Part shown: piece by piece, positions 51,863-61,262 of the stretch
Layout of the letters: every line of letters begins with the position of its first letter
Position numbering within the stretch: the stretch's first letter is position 1
Origin: Actinospineispora eucalypti
Lineage (GTDB): Bacteria > Actinomycetota > Actinomycetes > Mycobacteriales > Pseudonocardiaceae
Assembly (NCBI GenBank): GCA_014208095.1
Contig: JACHMT010000002.1
Coordinates: 1,550,001-1,614,000 of the forward strand
Direction of reading: 5' to 3'
Length of the DNA stretch: 64,000 bases
Position numbers and translations under genes: made by a program
Notes under the pieces: generated by a model
What the model was told of the DNA's origin: nothing
The model's input: only the letters and a program-made list of their open reading frames with translations
Databases searched by the model: none

Positions 51863-51970
51863 ATGGCCGTCCTGGAGCCCACGGTCGAGTTGGCCAGCGC
51901 GCCCGGTGCGGGACGTGCCGATCTCCCGACCCGGACGCGAGCTCATCTACCAGCCGAAATGGGACTTCGG
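51863..51970 (+). pseudogene. ATP-dependent DNA ligase N-terminal remnant
   Basis: The fragments MAVLEPTVELAS and, in a shifted frame, VRDVPISRPGRELIYQPKWD resemble the N-terminus of LigD-type ligases up to the KWD of the AMP-binding motif; the following GFR is lost. The 1.3-kb gap from 50994 to 52273 holds otherwise only short frames without recognisable motifs. Confidence 0.4.
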
Positions 51971-52273
51971 TGCAGGGTTTGGAGCGGTTGGAATCGTCAG
52001 CTCGCGATCCACGCTCGTGGCCGAGGAGAAGCAGTGGTGGGCGGCGTATCGGTTGGGGCACGTTCCGGACCTGGGTGCCCCAACGTCAACGGGATCTTCA
52101 TAACGGCAACCCGCATTAACGCGTTGTCGCCTTGCCGTCGACATGCCAGCGGCCGTGGTCGTCGACCTGCTTGGCAGGTTGTCAGCACCTTGGTTTAGGC
52201 GGGTTTGGCGGCGGCCGTCGGGTGTATTGGCCGCCACGTCGCTGGGTGGCCCGCGGGTCGGCCGGTCTGGTAG

Positions 52274-53077
52274 TCAGGTCCGGATCACGGTGTTCTTGAG
52301 GTGTTCGAGGATGTTGGCGAACCAATTTATGTGCTTGTTTTGCTTCCAAGGTTCTATTTCCGACCAACAGTCCTTAACGTTCCAAGTCTCGACACCATCG
52401 CTGAGTTCGTTATCGAGAGGAGCATTCTCACAGTTGGGATAGGCGCGGATATCGCTGCTCTGTCTGATATTCCCGCTTGCGACGGCTTGCGCGGCTCTTC
52501 GCCCAGCATCAAGCCTCTGGGTCGCGGATACCCTAATTGCACTGAGTCTCTGTTCAGCTTGGAAGTATCCGGCTGTGTAGACGCAGCCTCTGTCCTGCCA
52601 GCAGCCTGCCCTTGCGGGCAGGTTTAGTCCGGCGAGTTCGAAACCTGTTTCCTCGCGGAACTCTCTTTTGGCACCAGCCAGGATGACAGCTCGGGTTATC
52701 TTGCCGCGCTTCGCGATCTTTTTGACCTCGTCAAGTCCGCCGCCCGGCAAAGTCCAATTGTCGCCACCGTGAAGGTCCTGACCACTGGTTGACAGGGCCT
52801 TGCCTTTGAAGAAGTAGCCTTTCGTGTTCTTGCGAAACAGCAGGAAGTTCCCGTTACTGTCGTAGATGACAGCATAAACAAAAGTATTTTGAGGCGTACG
52901 GCCGCTTGCTCTGCATAGGGCCAAACCCTCGGCGACCTTGCGCTTAAGTGCTTGACGGTTGGTGGTTGCCGCAGCGACGAAGACACGGTCCCGGCCGACT
53001 TGGTCGAGGACGCTCTCCGCGACTTCTCCAAACACTCGTTCCGCACTGGATAGTCCGGATCCTCCGGGTGCGGTCAT
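52274..53077 (-). CDS. Nudix-domain protein with a lengthened Nudix box
   Basis: A 267-residue protein. WTLPGGGLDE and AKREFREETGFEL are the two halves of a Nudix box, but about ten extra residues (around KKIAKRGKITRAVI) separate them, so the metal-binding geometry may be altered. Basic N- and C-terminal parts flank it. Base composition is clearly less GC-rich than its neighbours, pointing to recent transfer. The start overlaps the stop of the 1051-residue protein gene (ATGA), so the two are made together. It may hydrolyse a nucleotide derivative or act as a sensor. Confidence 0.75.
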   Translation of the reverse strand: MTAPGGSGLSSAERVFGEVAESVLDQVGRDRVFVAAATTNRQALKRKVAEGLALCRASGRTPQNTFVYAVIYDSNGNFLLFRKNTKGYFFKGKALSTSGQDLHGGDNWTLPGGGLDEVKKIAKRGKITRAVILAGAKREFREETGFELAGLNLPARAGCWQDRGCVYTAGYFQAEQRLSAIRVSATQRLDAGRRAAQAVASGNIRQSSDIRAYPNCENAPLDNELSDGVETWNVKDCWSEIEPWKQNKHINWFANILEHLKNTVIRT

Positions 53078-56000
53078 GAGGACCCTCGCAGGCTGTCCAT
53101 GATGGCGTTGCTGACTAGTTTGGTGAGTTGTTCGGAGGGCAGCGCGCGTAGGGATGGGTCTTGGGTCAGTGCGCGCTCAAGTGTGGGCACGCCGATGTCC
53201 TGGACGATCTTGGCGGCGATCGCGTCCAGCGAGGTATCGGGGGCGCTGCCAGCACCGCCGACGCCGCGCCCGGCTCCGCCTAGCATGTTGAGCGCCCCGC
53301 CGGCCGCGGTGATGTTCTTGCCGAGACCCCCGCCGGCATGGGCCGCGGGTGAGCGACCGCCGCCACCAGCGCCACCGCCAGCGCCAGCGCCACCAGCACC
53401 GGCGCCACCGCCAGTGCCACCGGCGCCGCCGCTACCGCTGCTGCCGTCGGTGGTGCGGGCGCCGTTGCCGGATCCGGCGGCGCCGGGGAGTGAGCCGGCG
53501 GCGGCGAGTTCGGGGGCGACCATGGGGAGCAGTTTTTCGGCGGCTTCCAGCGTTGTTGCCAGTGTTTTCTGGTAGTGCTCGAGGGCGGCTTTGTAGGCGT
53601 CGACGGAGCGGCCGCCCGCTGCTTGTTCGGAGGCGGCGACTTCTTTGAGTCCTTGCATGGCGACTTGGGCGTTTTCGCTGGCTTTGCTCATGTCGTCGAA
53701 GAGTTTGGTGACCATGGTTTTGCTGATCTCTGCCATGCCGGTGGGGTCGGGCAGCGCGCGTAGTTGTTGGAGCTGGGCCAGCGCGGGGTCCAGGCCGTGG
53801 CTGGTCAGGTCGAGATCACGTGCTCGGGTGTCGAGGCCGACCGGGGTGATTTCCGGTGGCAGGATCGGGATCGGCGAGTCGTGCCAGTTCCAGAATCGGG
53901 TGAGGTCGATCTTTTCGGCGGCGTTCGCCCGGGAGAGCACCGCTTCGGCGAACACCCCGGCGCTGGGCACGGCGACCACGGTGTGCTGGCTGTCCGGGCC
54001 GTCGCCCTCGTGGAGATTGTTGTGTCGCAGCCAAGTCTGCCGGGCGGTTTCGGTGGGGTAGTTCCACCGGAAGGCCAGGTAGTTACCGGTGATGGCGACC
54101 GGTTGGGGGTCCACGCACGCGCCGAGTGGACGGCTGGGCGGTGTGGGGGTGTCCCCAGCGGCCCCGTCAGGGGCTGCTTCGGTGGGGGTGTAGGTGTAGG
54201 TGGCGAGGATGCGGCTGAGGGTGATCTCGTCGAGGTTGGCCCACACGGCCTGGCTGTAGTAGTGGGGGTCGCCGTTGAGATGCCCCAGTACCGCCGCGAC
54301 GTCCTGGGCGGGGTGGGTGTCCCCGCGCGCGGCGTCCGGGGTCGTCGAGCCCGGACGGTAGATGCGCACCGGCCGCCCGTCGGTTTTGATGCCCCACACT
54401 TCGTCCCTGGACACCGGGGCCACCCACGCGAGCTTGGCTACCTCCGGATCGTCGACGAAGGACGGTTTCCAGAAAAATGTGCCGTCTCCGTCATGAACGT
54501 AGAGTTCGTTGTTGGTCGTGATGGCCCACAACGACGTGTCCGACGCCGCCGCGATCATCTTCATCGGCTTGTCGTTTCTGTATGCGCTCATCCAGCCGAT
54601 GCCATCCGGGGAACTGGGACGGACCTCGTTGGAGTCGCTGCCGATGTGCCAGGCCTTGCTGCGGTTGGCCGCGGCGATGCCCCCGCCCGAGCCGCTGGTG
54701 AAACGGTGCCAGCCGTCGGTGTCTCTGCGGTACAGGCCGCCACGACCGTTGACGCCCCACACCGACCCGTCCTGACAACAGCCAAGCACGGTAATGTCCT
54801 CGTTGTTCGGCTGCGGGTCCGCAACGAACACACCGTCGCGCAACCGGCACACCGTCTTGTCCTGGGTAGTCACCCAGATCTCGGTGGCCCGGCCCACGGC
54901 GATGGACACCACCGCGGCGTTGTTCGGCACCGCGGGCAGCGGCGCCCACGATGGCCCAGTCGGGTCCCACCGCACGGCCTTCCCGTCCGTCGTGACGGCA
55001 CACACGGTCCCGTCCGAGGCGGCCGCTATCCGGCTCAACGTCGACGAGTCGGCCGGCGACTCGATGACGAAACCATCAGCGGTCACTTTCGCCCCTGCGC
55101 CGCCCACATCGCTGCCCACATCGCTGCCCGCGGCCCGGGACGGGCCGCTCGTGCGAGTGCTGGCGGCGATCCGGTCGGCCCATTCCGGTGGCGCGGCCGC
55201 GGCCAGGACGCTACGGAACCGGCGCAGCAGCTCCGGGGTGAAGGTGATGAGCTCCATCGGCACGAACACGCACCGGTCGATCCGCAGCGGGAACGTGCGC
55301 ACGTCGTAGCTTTGCACGACCTCGTAGTACTGCACGGACATGGCGTGCATGTGGTTGTAGTTGGTGACCACCCTGGTGGAGGCCCGTGCGCCCTCGGCCT
55401 GGCTGGCCTCTTTGATCACCGTGGCCTTGCGGGTGCGGTGAGCACTCGCCTCCTGCCGGGTGCGCGCGGTCAGGTTCTGCACGGTGGACAGCGTCGCTTC
55501 CTTCGCCCCGGCCGACCGGGCGACGGTGGTGGCCGTGGTGTCGTTGTCCGCCCAACTCGCCGAGCTACCCATGCCGCCCAACAACCCAGCGAAACCGCCG
55601 GACACGCCGCCGCTTCCCGAGTGCGATTTCGACCTCGTGGTGGAGGAGCCCTCTTCGGTCTGTCTGGCCGACCCGTGCGACGTCTCGGCGACATCGCGGG
55701 CGTCATCAGTTGCCGACGACATCTGCTCGCCCTGCGCGGCGGTGTCCGCCGACGCACCGGCGTCCTGCCTGCTCCAGTCGAGCACCGCGATCCGGGTGCT
55801 CTCCCCGGGCGCCAACGCGAGGCTGTGCAACAGCCGGCCCAGCGTCACCCCGCGCGCCACCCAATTCTGCTGAGCCGTCACGACCACGCCCTCACCCGGC
55901 CGGGTGTAGAGCCCAAGCGCGTCGTCGTCGATCTTGACCGGCTCATTCAAAGCGCGGAACGTGACCGGTTCGCCGTGATCGGGAATGTCGGTCAACACCA

Positions 56001-56229
56001 CCGTGCGATACAGCGTGGTCTCCGCCGGATAATTCCCCGACGTAGGAACCAGATCCGAGATGTCCGGCTCAACCGGCGCCCCCAACAGCCCATACACACC
56101 CGTGGGCGACAGTTCGGACCCGGCATCGTCGAGCTGTTCCAGAAGTTCATCGTCACTTCGTTGAAGGTCCGTGGACTGCTGCCCATCAACGCTTTCAGCG
56201 GAATCAGAAGAATCAGGCACGATGCCCAA
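53074..56229 (-). CDS. large modular protein with beta-propeller and Gly-rich C-terminal region
   Basis: A 1051-residue protein without signal peptide or membrane segment. Residues about 60-340 form a module of alternating strands and a Ser/Gly-rich insert, with VVTNYNHMHAMSVQYYEVV near its end. Residues about 385-640 contain propeller-like repeats (TVCAVTTDGKAVRW, EIWVTTQDKTVCRL, SVWGVNGRGGLYRR, SLWAITTNNELYVH, EVWGIKTDGRPVRI), resembling tectonin repeats. A helical region and a ~60-residue Gly/Ala-rich stretch follow, then a helical end. I do not know the family. It is coupled to the Nudix gene. Confidence 0.78.
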   Translation of the reverse strand: MGIVPDSSDSAESVDGQQSTDLQRSDDELLEQLDDAGSELSPTGVYGLLGAPVEPDISDLVPTSGNYPAETTLYRTVVLTDIPDHGEPVTFRALNEPVKIDDDALGLYTRPGEGVVVTAQQNWVARGVTLGRLLHSLALAPGESTRIAVLDWSRQDAGASADTAAQGEQMSSATDDARDVAETSHGSARQTEEGSSTTRSKSHSGSGGVSGGFAGLLGGMGSSASWADNDTTATTVARSAGAKEATLSTVQNLTARTRQEASAHRTRKATVIKEASQAEGARASTRVVTNYNHMHAMSVQYYEVVQSYDVRTFPLRIDRCVFVPMELITFTPELLRRFRSVLAAAAPPEWADRIAASTRTSGPSRAAGSDVGSDVGGAGAKVTADGFVIESPADSSTLSRIAAASDGTVCAVTTDGKAVRWDPTGPSWAPLPAVPNNAAVVSIAVGRATEIWVTTQDKTVCRLRDGVFVADPQPNNEDITVLGCCQDGSVWGVNGRGGLYRRDTDGWHRFTSGSGGGIAAANRSKAWHIGSDSNEVRPSSPDGIGWMSAYRNDKPMKMIAAASDTSLWAITTNNELYVHDGDGTFFWKPSFVDDPEVAKLAWVAPVSRDEVWGIKTDGRPVRIYRPGSTTPDAARGDTHPAQDVAAVLGHLNGDPHYYSQAVWANLDEITLSRILATYTYTPTEAAPDGAAGDTPTPPSRPLGACVDPQPVAITGNYLAFRWNYPTETARQTWLRHNNLHEGDGPDSQHTVVAVPSAGVFAEAVLSRANAAEKIDLTRFWNWHDSPIPILPPEITPVGLDTRARDLDLTSHGLDPALAQLQQLRALPDPTGMAEISKTMVTKLFDDMSKASENAQVAMQGLKEVAASEQAAGGRSVDAYKAALEHYQKTLATTLEAAEKLLPMVAPELAAAGSLPGAAGSGNGARTTDGSSGSGGAGGTGGGAGAGGAGAGGGAGGGGRSPAAHAGGGLGKNITAAGGALNMLGGAGRGVGGAGSAPDTSLDAIAAKIVQDIGVPTLERALTQDPSLRALPSEQLTKLVSNAIMDSLRGSS

Positions 56230-57088
56230 CAGTACGAGCAGCGCACCTCACACGGTTCATCATTCACCTGAACAGCCCAAGATCTCCCCGCGCTGTCAGA
56301 AACACACCTCGACACCCGAATGATCAAGATGTCGCTATCATGTATCGCGGACCGGGTATGGTGAATGACCAACTCGGATATCCCGCGAGCAGACGACACA
56401 GACGGCCGCCGATTCTGATTGACGACAATGAGCCGTGCACAACCCTCCACATGAACGGGGCCTTTCTTTCCGCCACTTTGGGCCGGGCCGCAGAAGGAAT
56501 ACCCGCTATGGCCTGACAACTGAAACCAGCCTTGTGCCACAGGTAGAAGCTGCCCTAAATTGCCCGTCGCCCCCGCAGTCGAGGCTGGCCCTTATCTCGT
56601 GGGCTGCAGCAGCGGAACCAGAACCCGCCAGACGACATCAGCGGAGCAAAGCACGGGCGCGCCTCGCCCCACGACGGCAACACCTCATTCGTGCACAGAA
56701 TGGGACGGGTGGAGGGCGGCGCTATTCAGCGCGTTGGGGATGTTGCAGTCGCGGCGGGGCAACAACCTGGCCGCGCGCTTCCCCGAGATCATGGCCGAGG
56801 CGGCGGGTTGGGCGATATGGTGCCGCGGGCCAGGGCAGGCGCCATCGGAGGCATCCCGACCGGGGGCGCCGGAGCCCGAGCCGGCGCACTCGGCGGCGCC
56901 ATCGGCGGCTGCGCCGCCACCCTCTGAAACCGGCTCACGAACCCGCACGCCCGGCCCACCAGATCCTCAGCGGGCCGGGCGCGCGACCTACTGTCGGCAG
57001 CAGAACATTCGATCGCACACTGTTGATCCCACTCGGTCGACAAGCTGTCATAGTGGGCGTCTCAATGGAGTGCCCGGTGGATCGAGGC
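56230..57088. other. 859-base gap upstream of the 1051-residue gene
   Basis: The first ~200 bases are AT-richer and probably hold the promoter of the minus-strand operon. The rest contains several overlapping frames without recognisable domains, including a Gly/Ala-rich 78-residue frame at 56691-56927. I cannot support a gene here. Confidence 0.45.
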
Positions 57089-57997
57089 TTAAGGTGTGGT
57101 GGGTTCGAACGCGCCGCGGTTCTCCTCGACGAACGCCTCAAGAGTTTTCGGTGGTGAGCCGCCGATCACTTCGACGACGTCGGTGACGATGTCCTGTTCA
57201 CCGTGTTTGTGGGTTTCGGCTACCCGGCTGAGGTGCTCGACCAGCAATGGGGGAAATCCGCCCTGGGACAGAGCCTGTGCCCAGTTCTCGACGGGAATGT
57301 CCACGTACTGGATCGGGCGGTCGAGTACGCGGCCGATCGTGTCGGCTTGTTCGGCCATGGACAGTGCCATCGGGCCGGTCGCCGCATAGGTCTTGCCGTG
57401 GTGTGGGGCTGGGTTGGTCAGGATCCCGACGGCCACGCGGGCGAGGTCTTCGCCGGCGATCGGGGCATGTCTGCCCTGGCCGTAGGGCAGATAGATTTTT
57501 CCTTCGGTTCGAATGGTCGCTGGATTGGCGATGGTGAGTAGGTTCTCCAGGAAGTAGGGCGGGCGTATGTGGGTGACGCCGATGCCGGACCAGTCGAGGA
57601 CGCGCTCGGCCAGCCAGTGTCCGCGCGCGGCTGGGCTGGCGTGATCTGGGCGGGCGGTCATCTGGGACATGTTCACGATCGATTCAACGCCGGCTTGTTT
57701 TCCGGCGGCGGCGAAGGTTGTTGTCGCAGCGAGGAGGCTCTCGGCGAGTGGATAGGTGAAGTAGGCGCGCCGTACGCCTTCGAGGGCGGCGCGTGCGGTG
57801 TTGAAGTCGCCGACGTCACCGACGACGATCTGCGCGCCCAGCGCCTCGAGGGCGGCGGCCCGGTCGTCGTCGTGATGCACAAACGCTCGAACGGGTAGCC
57901 CTTGTGCGAGCAGCGCTCGTGCGACGTGGTTACCCGTCGCCCCATGACTGCCACCCGCGCCAACAATCAAATACACCGTCGAACTTGACTCGGTCAT
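57089..57997 (-). CDS. NmrA-like NAD(P)-binding protein
   Basis: A 302-residue atypical SDR. VYLIVGAGGSHGATGNHVAR is the dinucleotide motif, followed by FVHHDDDRAAALEALGAQIV and VNMSQMTARPDHAS. Proteins of this type are quinone reductases or redox sensors. The ATG at 57997 was chosen because homology begins there; an upstream frame adds 20 residues. It diverges from the YCII/sigma pair. Confidence 0.83.
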   Translation of the reverse strand: MTESSSTVYLIVGAGGSHGATGNHVARALLAQGLPVRAFVHHDDDRAAALEALGAQIVVGDVGDFNTARAALEGVRRAYFTYPLAESLLAATTTFAAAGKQAGVESIVNMSQMTARPDHASPAARGHWLAERVLDWSGIGVTHIRPPYFLENLLTIANPATIRTEGKIYLPYGQGRHAPIAGEDLARVAVGILTNPAPHHGKTYAATGPMALSMAEQADTIGRVLDRPIQYVDIPVENWAQALSQGGFPPLLVEHLSRVAETHKHGEQDIVTDVVEVIGGSPPKTLEAFVEENRGAFEPTTP

Positions 57998-58307
57998 CAC
58001 AGCATCGCACCTTTCACTTTGATTGAGTGTTCGATCGGCATGGTTTTGCTCGATCAAGTTGGTCGACGTGGCGTCACGGCGGCCTCGGTCGTGGTCGGGC
58101 CGGTCGGGTTGGGCGAGATGCTGGCGGCACCCCCGTGACCGGGTCTCACTTCTGTCGACGCGCGGCAGTAGCCGGGATCGACAGCACGCACGGAGACTTT
58201 CGGCGCGGAGGACTTCGGTGCGGTGTCGATGTCGATGTCGCCGCGGGTCGCGCGTCGAGGTGAGTGCGGGGTCCGAGTGGCGGGCCGTAACGGGAAGGAT
58301 GGAACCG
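57998..58307. promoter_or_regulatory. divergent gap between the NmrA-like and YCII genes
   Basis: This 310-base gap should contain promoters for both directions. I see no strong palindrome or recognised sigma consensus. Confidence 0.4.
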
Positions 58308-58655
58308 ATGGCCGAGTACCTGGTGTTGATCTACGACAACGAGAGCGCGGTGGACGGCGCCGGCCAGCGGGAGTCGGGGCGGCTGTTGGCTGAGCACCAG
58401 CGGTTCATGAGCGCGCACGAGACGGCGCTGCGCGGCGGTAACGCCCTGCAGTCGACCGCGACGGCCACGTCGATCCGCCCGGATGGCGGCGGCGGGTTCA
58501 CCGTCACCGACGCTCCGTTCGCCGAGACCAAAGAGGCCCTCGTGGGCTACTACCTCATCGAGGCCGACGACCTCGATCAGGCCGTGGCCATCGCCAAGCA
58601 GGTGCCAACGTTCGCGGGCGGAGTCGAGGTCCGCCCGGTGCGCACCTTCGACTGA
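58308..58655 (+). CDS. YCII-related (DGPF-type) protein
   Basis: A 115-residue YCII-family protein: MAEYLVLIYDNESA at the start and GYYLIEADDLDQAVAIAKQV with GGVEVRPVRTF at the end. GGAAGG lies nine bases before the ATG at 58308. YCII/DGPF proteins are encoded beside ECF42 sigma factors, as here, and are thought to be functional partners. Confidence 0.88.
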   Translation: MAEYLVLIYDNESAVDGAGQRESGRLLAEHQRFMSAHETALRGGNALQSTATATSIRPDGGGGFTVTDAPFAETKEALVGYYLIEADDLDQAVAIAKQVPTFAGGVEVRPVRTFD

Positions 58656-58689
58656 GCGCCCGAGGACAGACCGTGATGGAGGCGGCGTG

Positions 58690-59937
58690 ATGACGGTGGA
58701 CCCGCGGGTGGGCGCCGCGGTCGCGGACGCGCACCGCCGCGAGTGGGCCTTTGTGCTCGCCGCGACGGTGCGCGTCACCCGCGATCTGGACCTGGCCGAG
58801 GAATGTGTCCAAGACGCCTACGCCAAAGCCCTGGCCACCTGGCCCACCAACGGCGTGCCCGACAACACCGGGGCCTGGTTGACCACCACCGCGCGGCGCC
58901 GCGCGCTGGACCTGCTGCGCCGCCAGGCCACCGCCGCCCGGGCGTTGCCCCTACTCGTCGAGACCCACACCGACGAGGGCCGTGAGGAGCGGCTCGTGGG
59001 GGCCGAGATCGGCGATGAGCGGCTGCGGCTGGTCTTCACCTGCTGCCACCCCGCCCTTTCCCGCGACGCGCAAGTGGCGCTGACCCTGCGGCTGCTGTGC
59101 GGACTGTCCACCGCCGAGGTGGCCCGCGCTTTCCTGGTCAGCGAGTCGACCATGGCCGCCCGGATCACCCGCGCCAAAAAGAAGATCACCCAGGCGCGGA
59201 TTCCCTACCGAGTACCCGCGCGCGAAGAGCTACCCGACCGCGTGGCGTCGGTGTGCGAGGTGGTCCACCTGCTGTTCACCACCGGCCACGCCGCCCCCGC
59301 CGGCGCCGAGTTGATCCGCCGCGATCTGGTCGAACGCGCCCTCGACCTGGCCCGGATGCTGCGCACCCTGCTACCGGCCAACGCCGATATCACCGGGCTG
59401 CTGGCGCTGATCCTGCTCACCGACGCCCGCCGCGGCGCCCGTCTGGACGAACACGGACAGCTGGTACTACTCGCCGAGCAGAACCGTGCCCGCTGGGACC
59501 ACGACGCGATCACCGAGGGAGTGTCCCTGGTCCGCGAGACCCTACGCCATCGGCCTCCCGGACGGTTCGCGTTGATGGCCGCCATCGCCGCGGTCCACGA
59601 CGAAGCCAACAGCTGGGACACCACCGACTGGCGCGAGATCGTCGGGCTCTACGACCTGCTCGTGGCCCTGTGGCCCTCACCGGTCGTCGCGCTCAACCGC
59701 GCCGTCGCGGTCGGGTTCGCCCACGGCCCCGCGGCCGGCCTCGACGCACTCGACCCACTCACCACCGAGCCCCAACTCGCCGGCTACAGCTACCTCGCCG
59801 CCGCCCGCGCCGAATTCCTCGCCCGCCTCGGACGTACCCACGACGCCCGCACCGCCTACGAAGAAGCGCTGCACCTGACCGAGAACACCCCCGAACGCGA
59901 CTACCTCACCCAACGCCTCGACCAACTCCAAGGGTGA
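58690..59937 (+). CDS. ECF42-type RNA polymerase sigma factor with C-terminal extension
   Basis: A 415-residue sigma factor. Regions 2 and 4 occupy the first ~180 residues (AEECVQDAYAKALATWPTNG, AWLTTTARRRALDLLRR, TAEVARAFLVSESTMAARI), and a ~200-residue helical, TPR-like C-terminal domain follows (VALWPSPVVALNRAVAVG). This long extension and the neighbouring YCII gene define the ECF42 group, regulated without a classical anti-sigma factor. GGAGG lies seven bases before the ATG. Confidence 0.92.
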   Translation: MTVDPRVGAAVADAHRREWAFVLAATVRVTRDLDLAEECVQDAYAKALATWPTNGVPDNTGAWLTTTARRRALDLLRRQATAARALPLLVETHTDEGREERLVGAEIGDERLRLVFTCCHPALSRDAQVALTLRLLCGLSTAEVARAFLVSESTMAARITRAKKKITQARIPYRVPAREELPDRVASVCEVVHLLFTTGHAAPAGAELIRRDLVERALDLARMLRTLLPANADITGLLALILLTDARRGARLDEHGQLVLLAEQNRARWDHDAITEGVSLVRETLRHRPPGRFALMAAIAAVHDEANSWDTTDWREIVGLYDLLVALWPSPVVALNRAVAVGFAHGPAAGLDALDPLTTEPQLAGYSYLAAARAEFLARLGRTHDARTAYEEALHLTENTPERDYLTQRLDQLQG

Positions 59938-60050
59938 GCAGCCAGCGGGCCAGGCGACGACCCGTTCATATCCTGGTTCCGCCGCCACGACAAGTACTGA
60001 ACGCCCCACACCTGCCAGCGCGAGTCGAACAGCACGCCCGATGGCCGCCC

Positions 60051-60740
60051 CGGCTGGGCAGCGGCGAGGGCAAGGTCGTCTTCGCCACCACCGAACCCGA
60101 CGCCGGTTCGAACACCCACAGACTCGCCACGACCGCCACCCGCGATGGTGCGGACTACCTGCTGCGCGGCCAGAAGTACTACATCTCCGGCGTCGACGAA
60201 GCCGACGCCGTCCTGGTGGTCGCCAAAACCGGCGTCGACGAGCGAACCGGCAACGCCGAACTGTCCCTGTTCGTGGTCGACACCGACGCCCCCGGCCTGG
60301 TCAAACAGTCGCTCCCGGTGTCCGTCGCGCTGCCCGAGCGCCAGTTCACCCTGCACTTCGACGACGTCCGCGTCCCGGTCGAGCGGCTGATCGGCGTCGA
60401 AGGCGACGGGTTCCGGCAGGTCTTCCACGGACTCAACCCCGAACGCATCATGGGCGCCGCGCTCTGTGTGGGCATCGGCCGCTACGCCCTGGCCAAAGCC
60501 ACCGAGTACGCCAACACCCGAGTGGTGTGGGACCGCCCCATCGGCGCCTTCCACGCCATGGCCAAGGCAAAGATCGAGGTCGAGCTGGCCGCCCTGATGA
60601 CCGCCAATGCCGCGTGGCTGCACGACCAGAACGAACCCGCCGGCGAAGCCGCCAACATGGCCAAATACGCCGCCGCCGAAGCCGCGCTCGCGGCCCTGGA
60701 CGCCGCCATCCAAAGCCACGGCGGCAACGGCGTCTCAACC
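60051..60740 (+). pseudogene. acyl-CoA dehydrogenase fragment
   Basis: The central part of an acyl-CoA dehydrogenase is readable: FATTEPDAGSNTHRLATTAT, YISGVDEADAVLVVAKTG, ERIMGAALCVGIGRYALAKA and IQSHGGNGVST. The N-terminal helical domain (about 120 residues) and everything after the HGGNG motif are missing, and the frame runs into unrelated sequence. It is a dead remnant. Confidence 0.8.
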
Positions 60741-61262
60741 GACTCGACGCACACCCCAAGTCCTCCGCACCACTCGTATTCTTCCAGAGCGGCTTCGACG
60801 GACTCCGAAACGGAACTCAGCGACCAGGTACATGCCGAACAAGGTCGCGAACGCCGCCGTAACACCCAGGCGGCGGTTACTGGGCCGCGCGGCTTGGACC
60901 TGAACTATCGCCCATAGGCGGCCGCGACATGCTCTTGTCGAAAGGATGTCGTTCGCGCGTTCCGCAATGTGCGACTCGCATTCCAACGAGCCCGATAGAA
61001 TATCAAGATCTGGAAAGTCGTCACACCATTGTGCCTAAACAAATTCCGTGGCGCATGACTCACTAGAGGGACACCCGTTTGCGCTAGGCCGTGTCCGTTG
61101 TGACGGAAAATTCAGCGCCGTTTACGTTATTCGCGACATTAAACTGACGCCCGGAAGTTTGTTGACGCGAGTATCGGAAGAGTAAATTCATCGTTGGTCT
61201 TTCCGGCGTCGAAGCGCTGGGTAGCCACGCCTCGAACGCGCGATGCGATAGGGGGAATCGCG
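60741..61262. other. 522-base region without a gene
   Basis: It begins with noncoding tail after the acyl-CoA dehydrogenase fragment and becomes AT-richer toward 61200, where the promoter of the PH-like/nuclease-like gene probably lies. No recognisable motif was seen. Confidence 0.45.

Noticed and set aside
53337..53460. GC-rich repetitive DNA resembling a simple-sequence repeat array
   Set aside because: It encodes the Gly/Ala-rich stretch of the 1051-residue protein and has no regular spacer pattern, so it is neither CRISPR nor an independent repeat.
53764..56271. An 835-residue plus-strand frame
   Set aside because: It mirrors the 1051-residue gene and lacks any motif; the minus strand has repeat and domain structure.
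57105..57135. GGTTCGAAC-like sequence suggesting a tRNA T-loop
   Set aside because: No acceptor or anticodon arms can be folded around it and it lies within the NmrA-like coding sequence.
59097..60050. Upstream part of the frame containing the acyl-CoA dehydrogenase fragment
   Set aside because: It reads the ECF42 gene out of frame; only the part after about 60051 has real homology.
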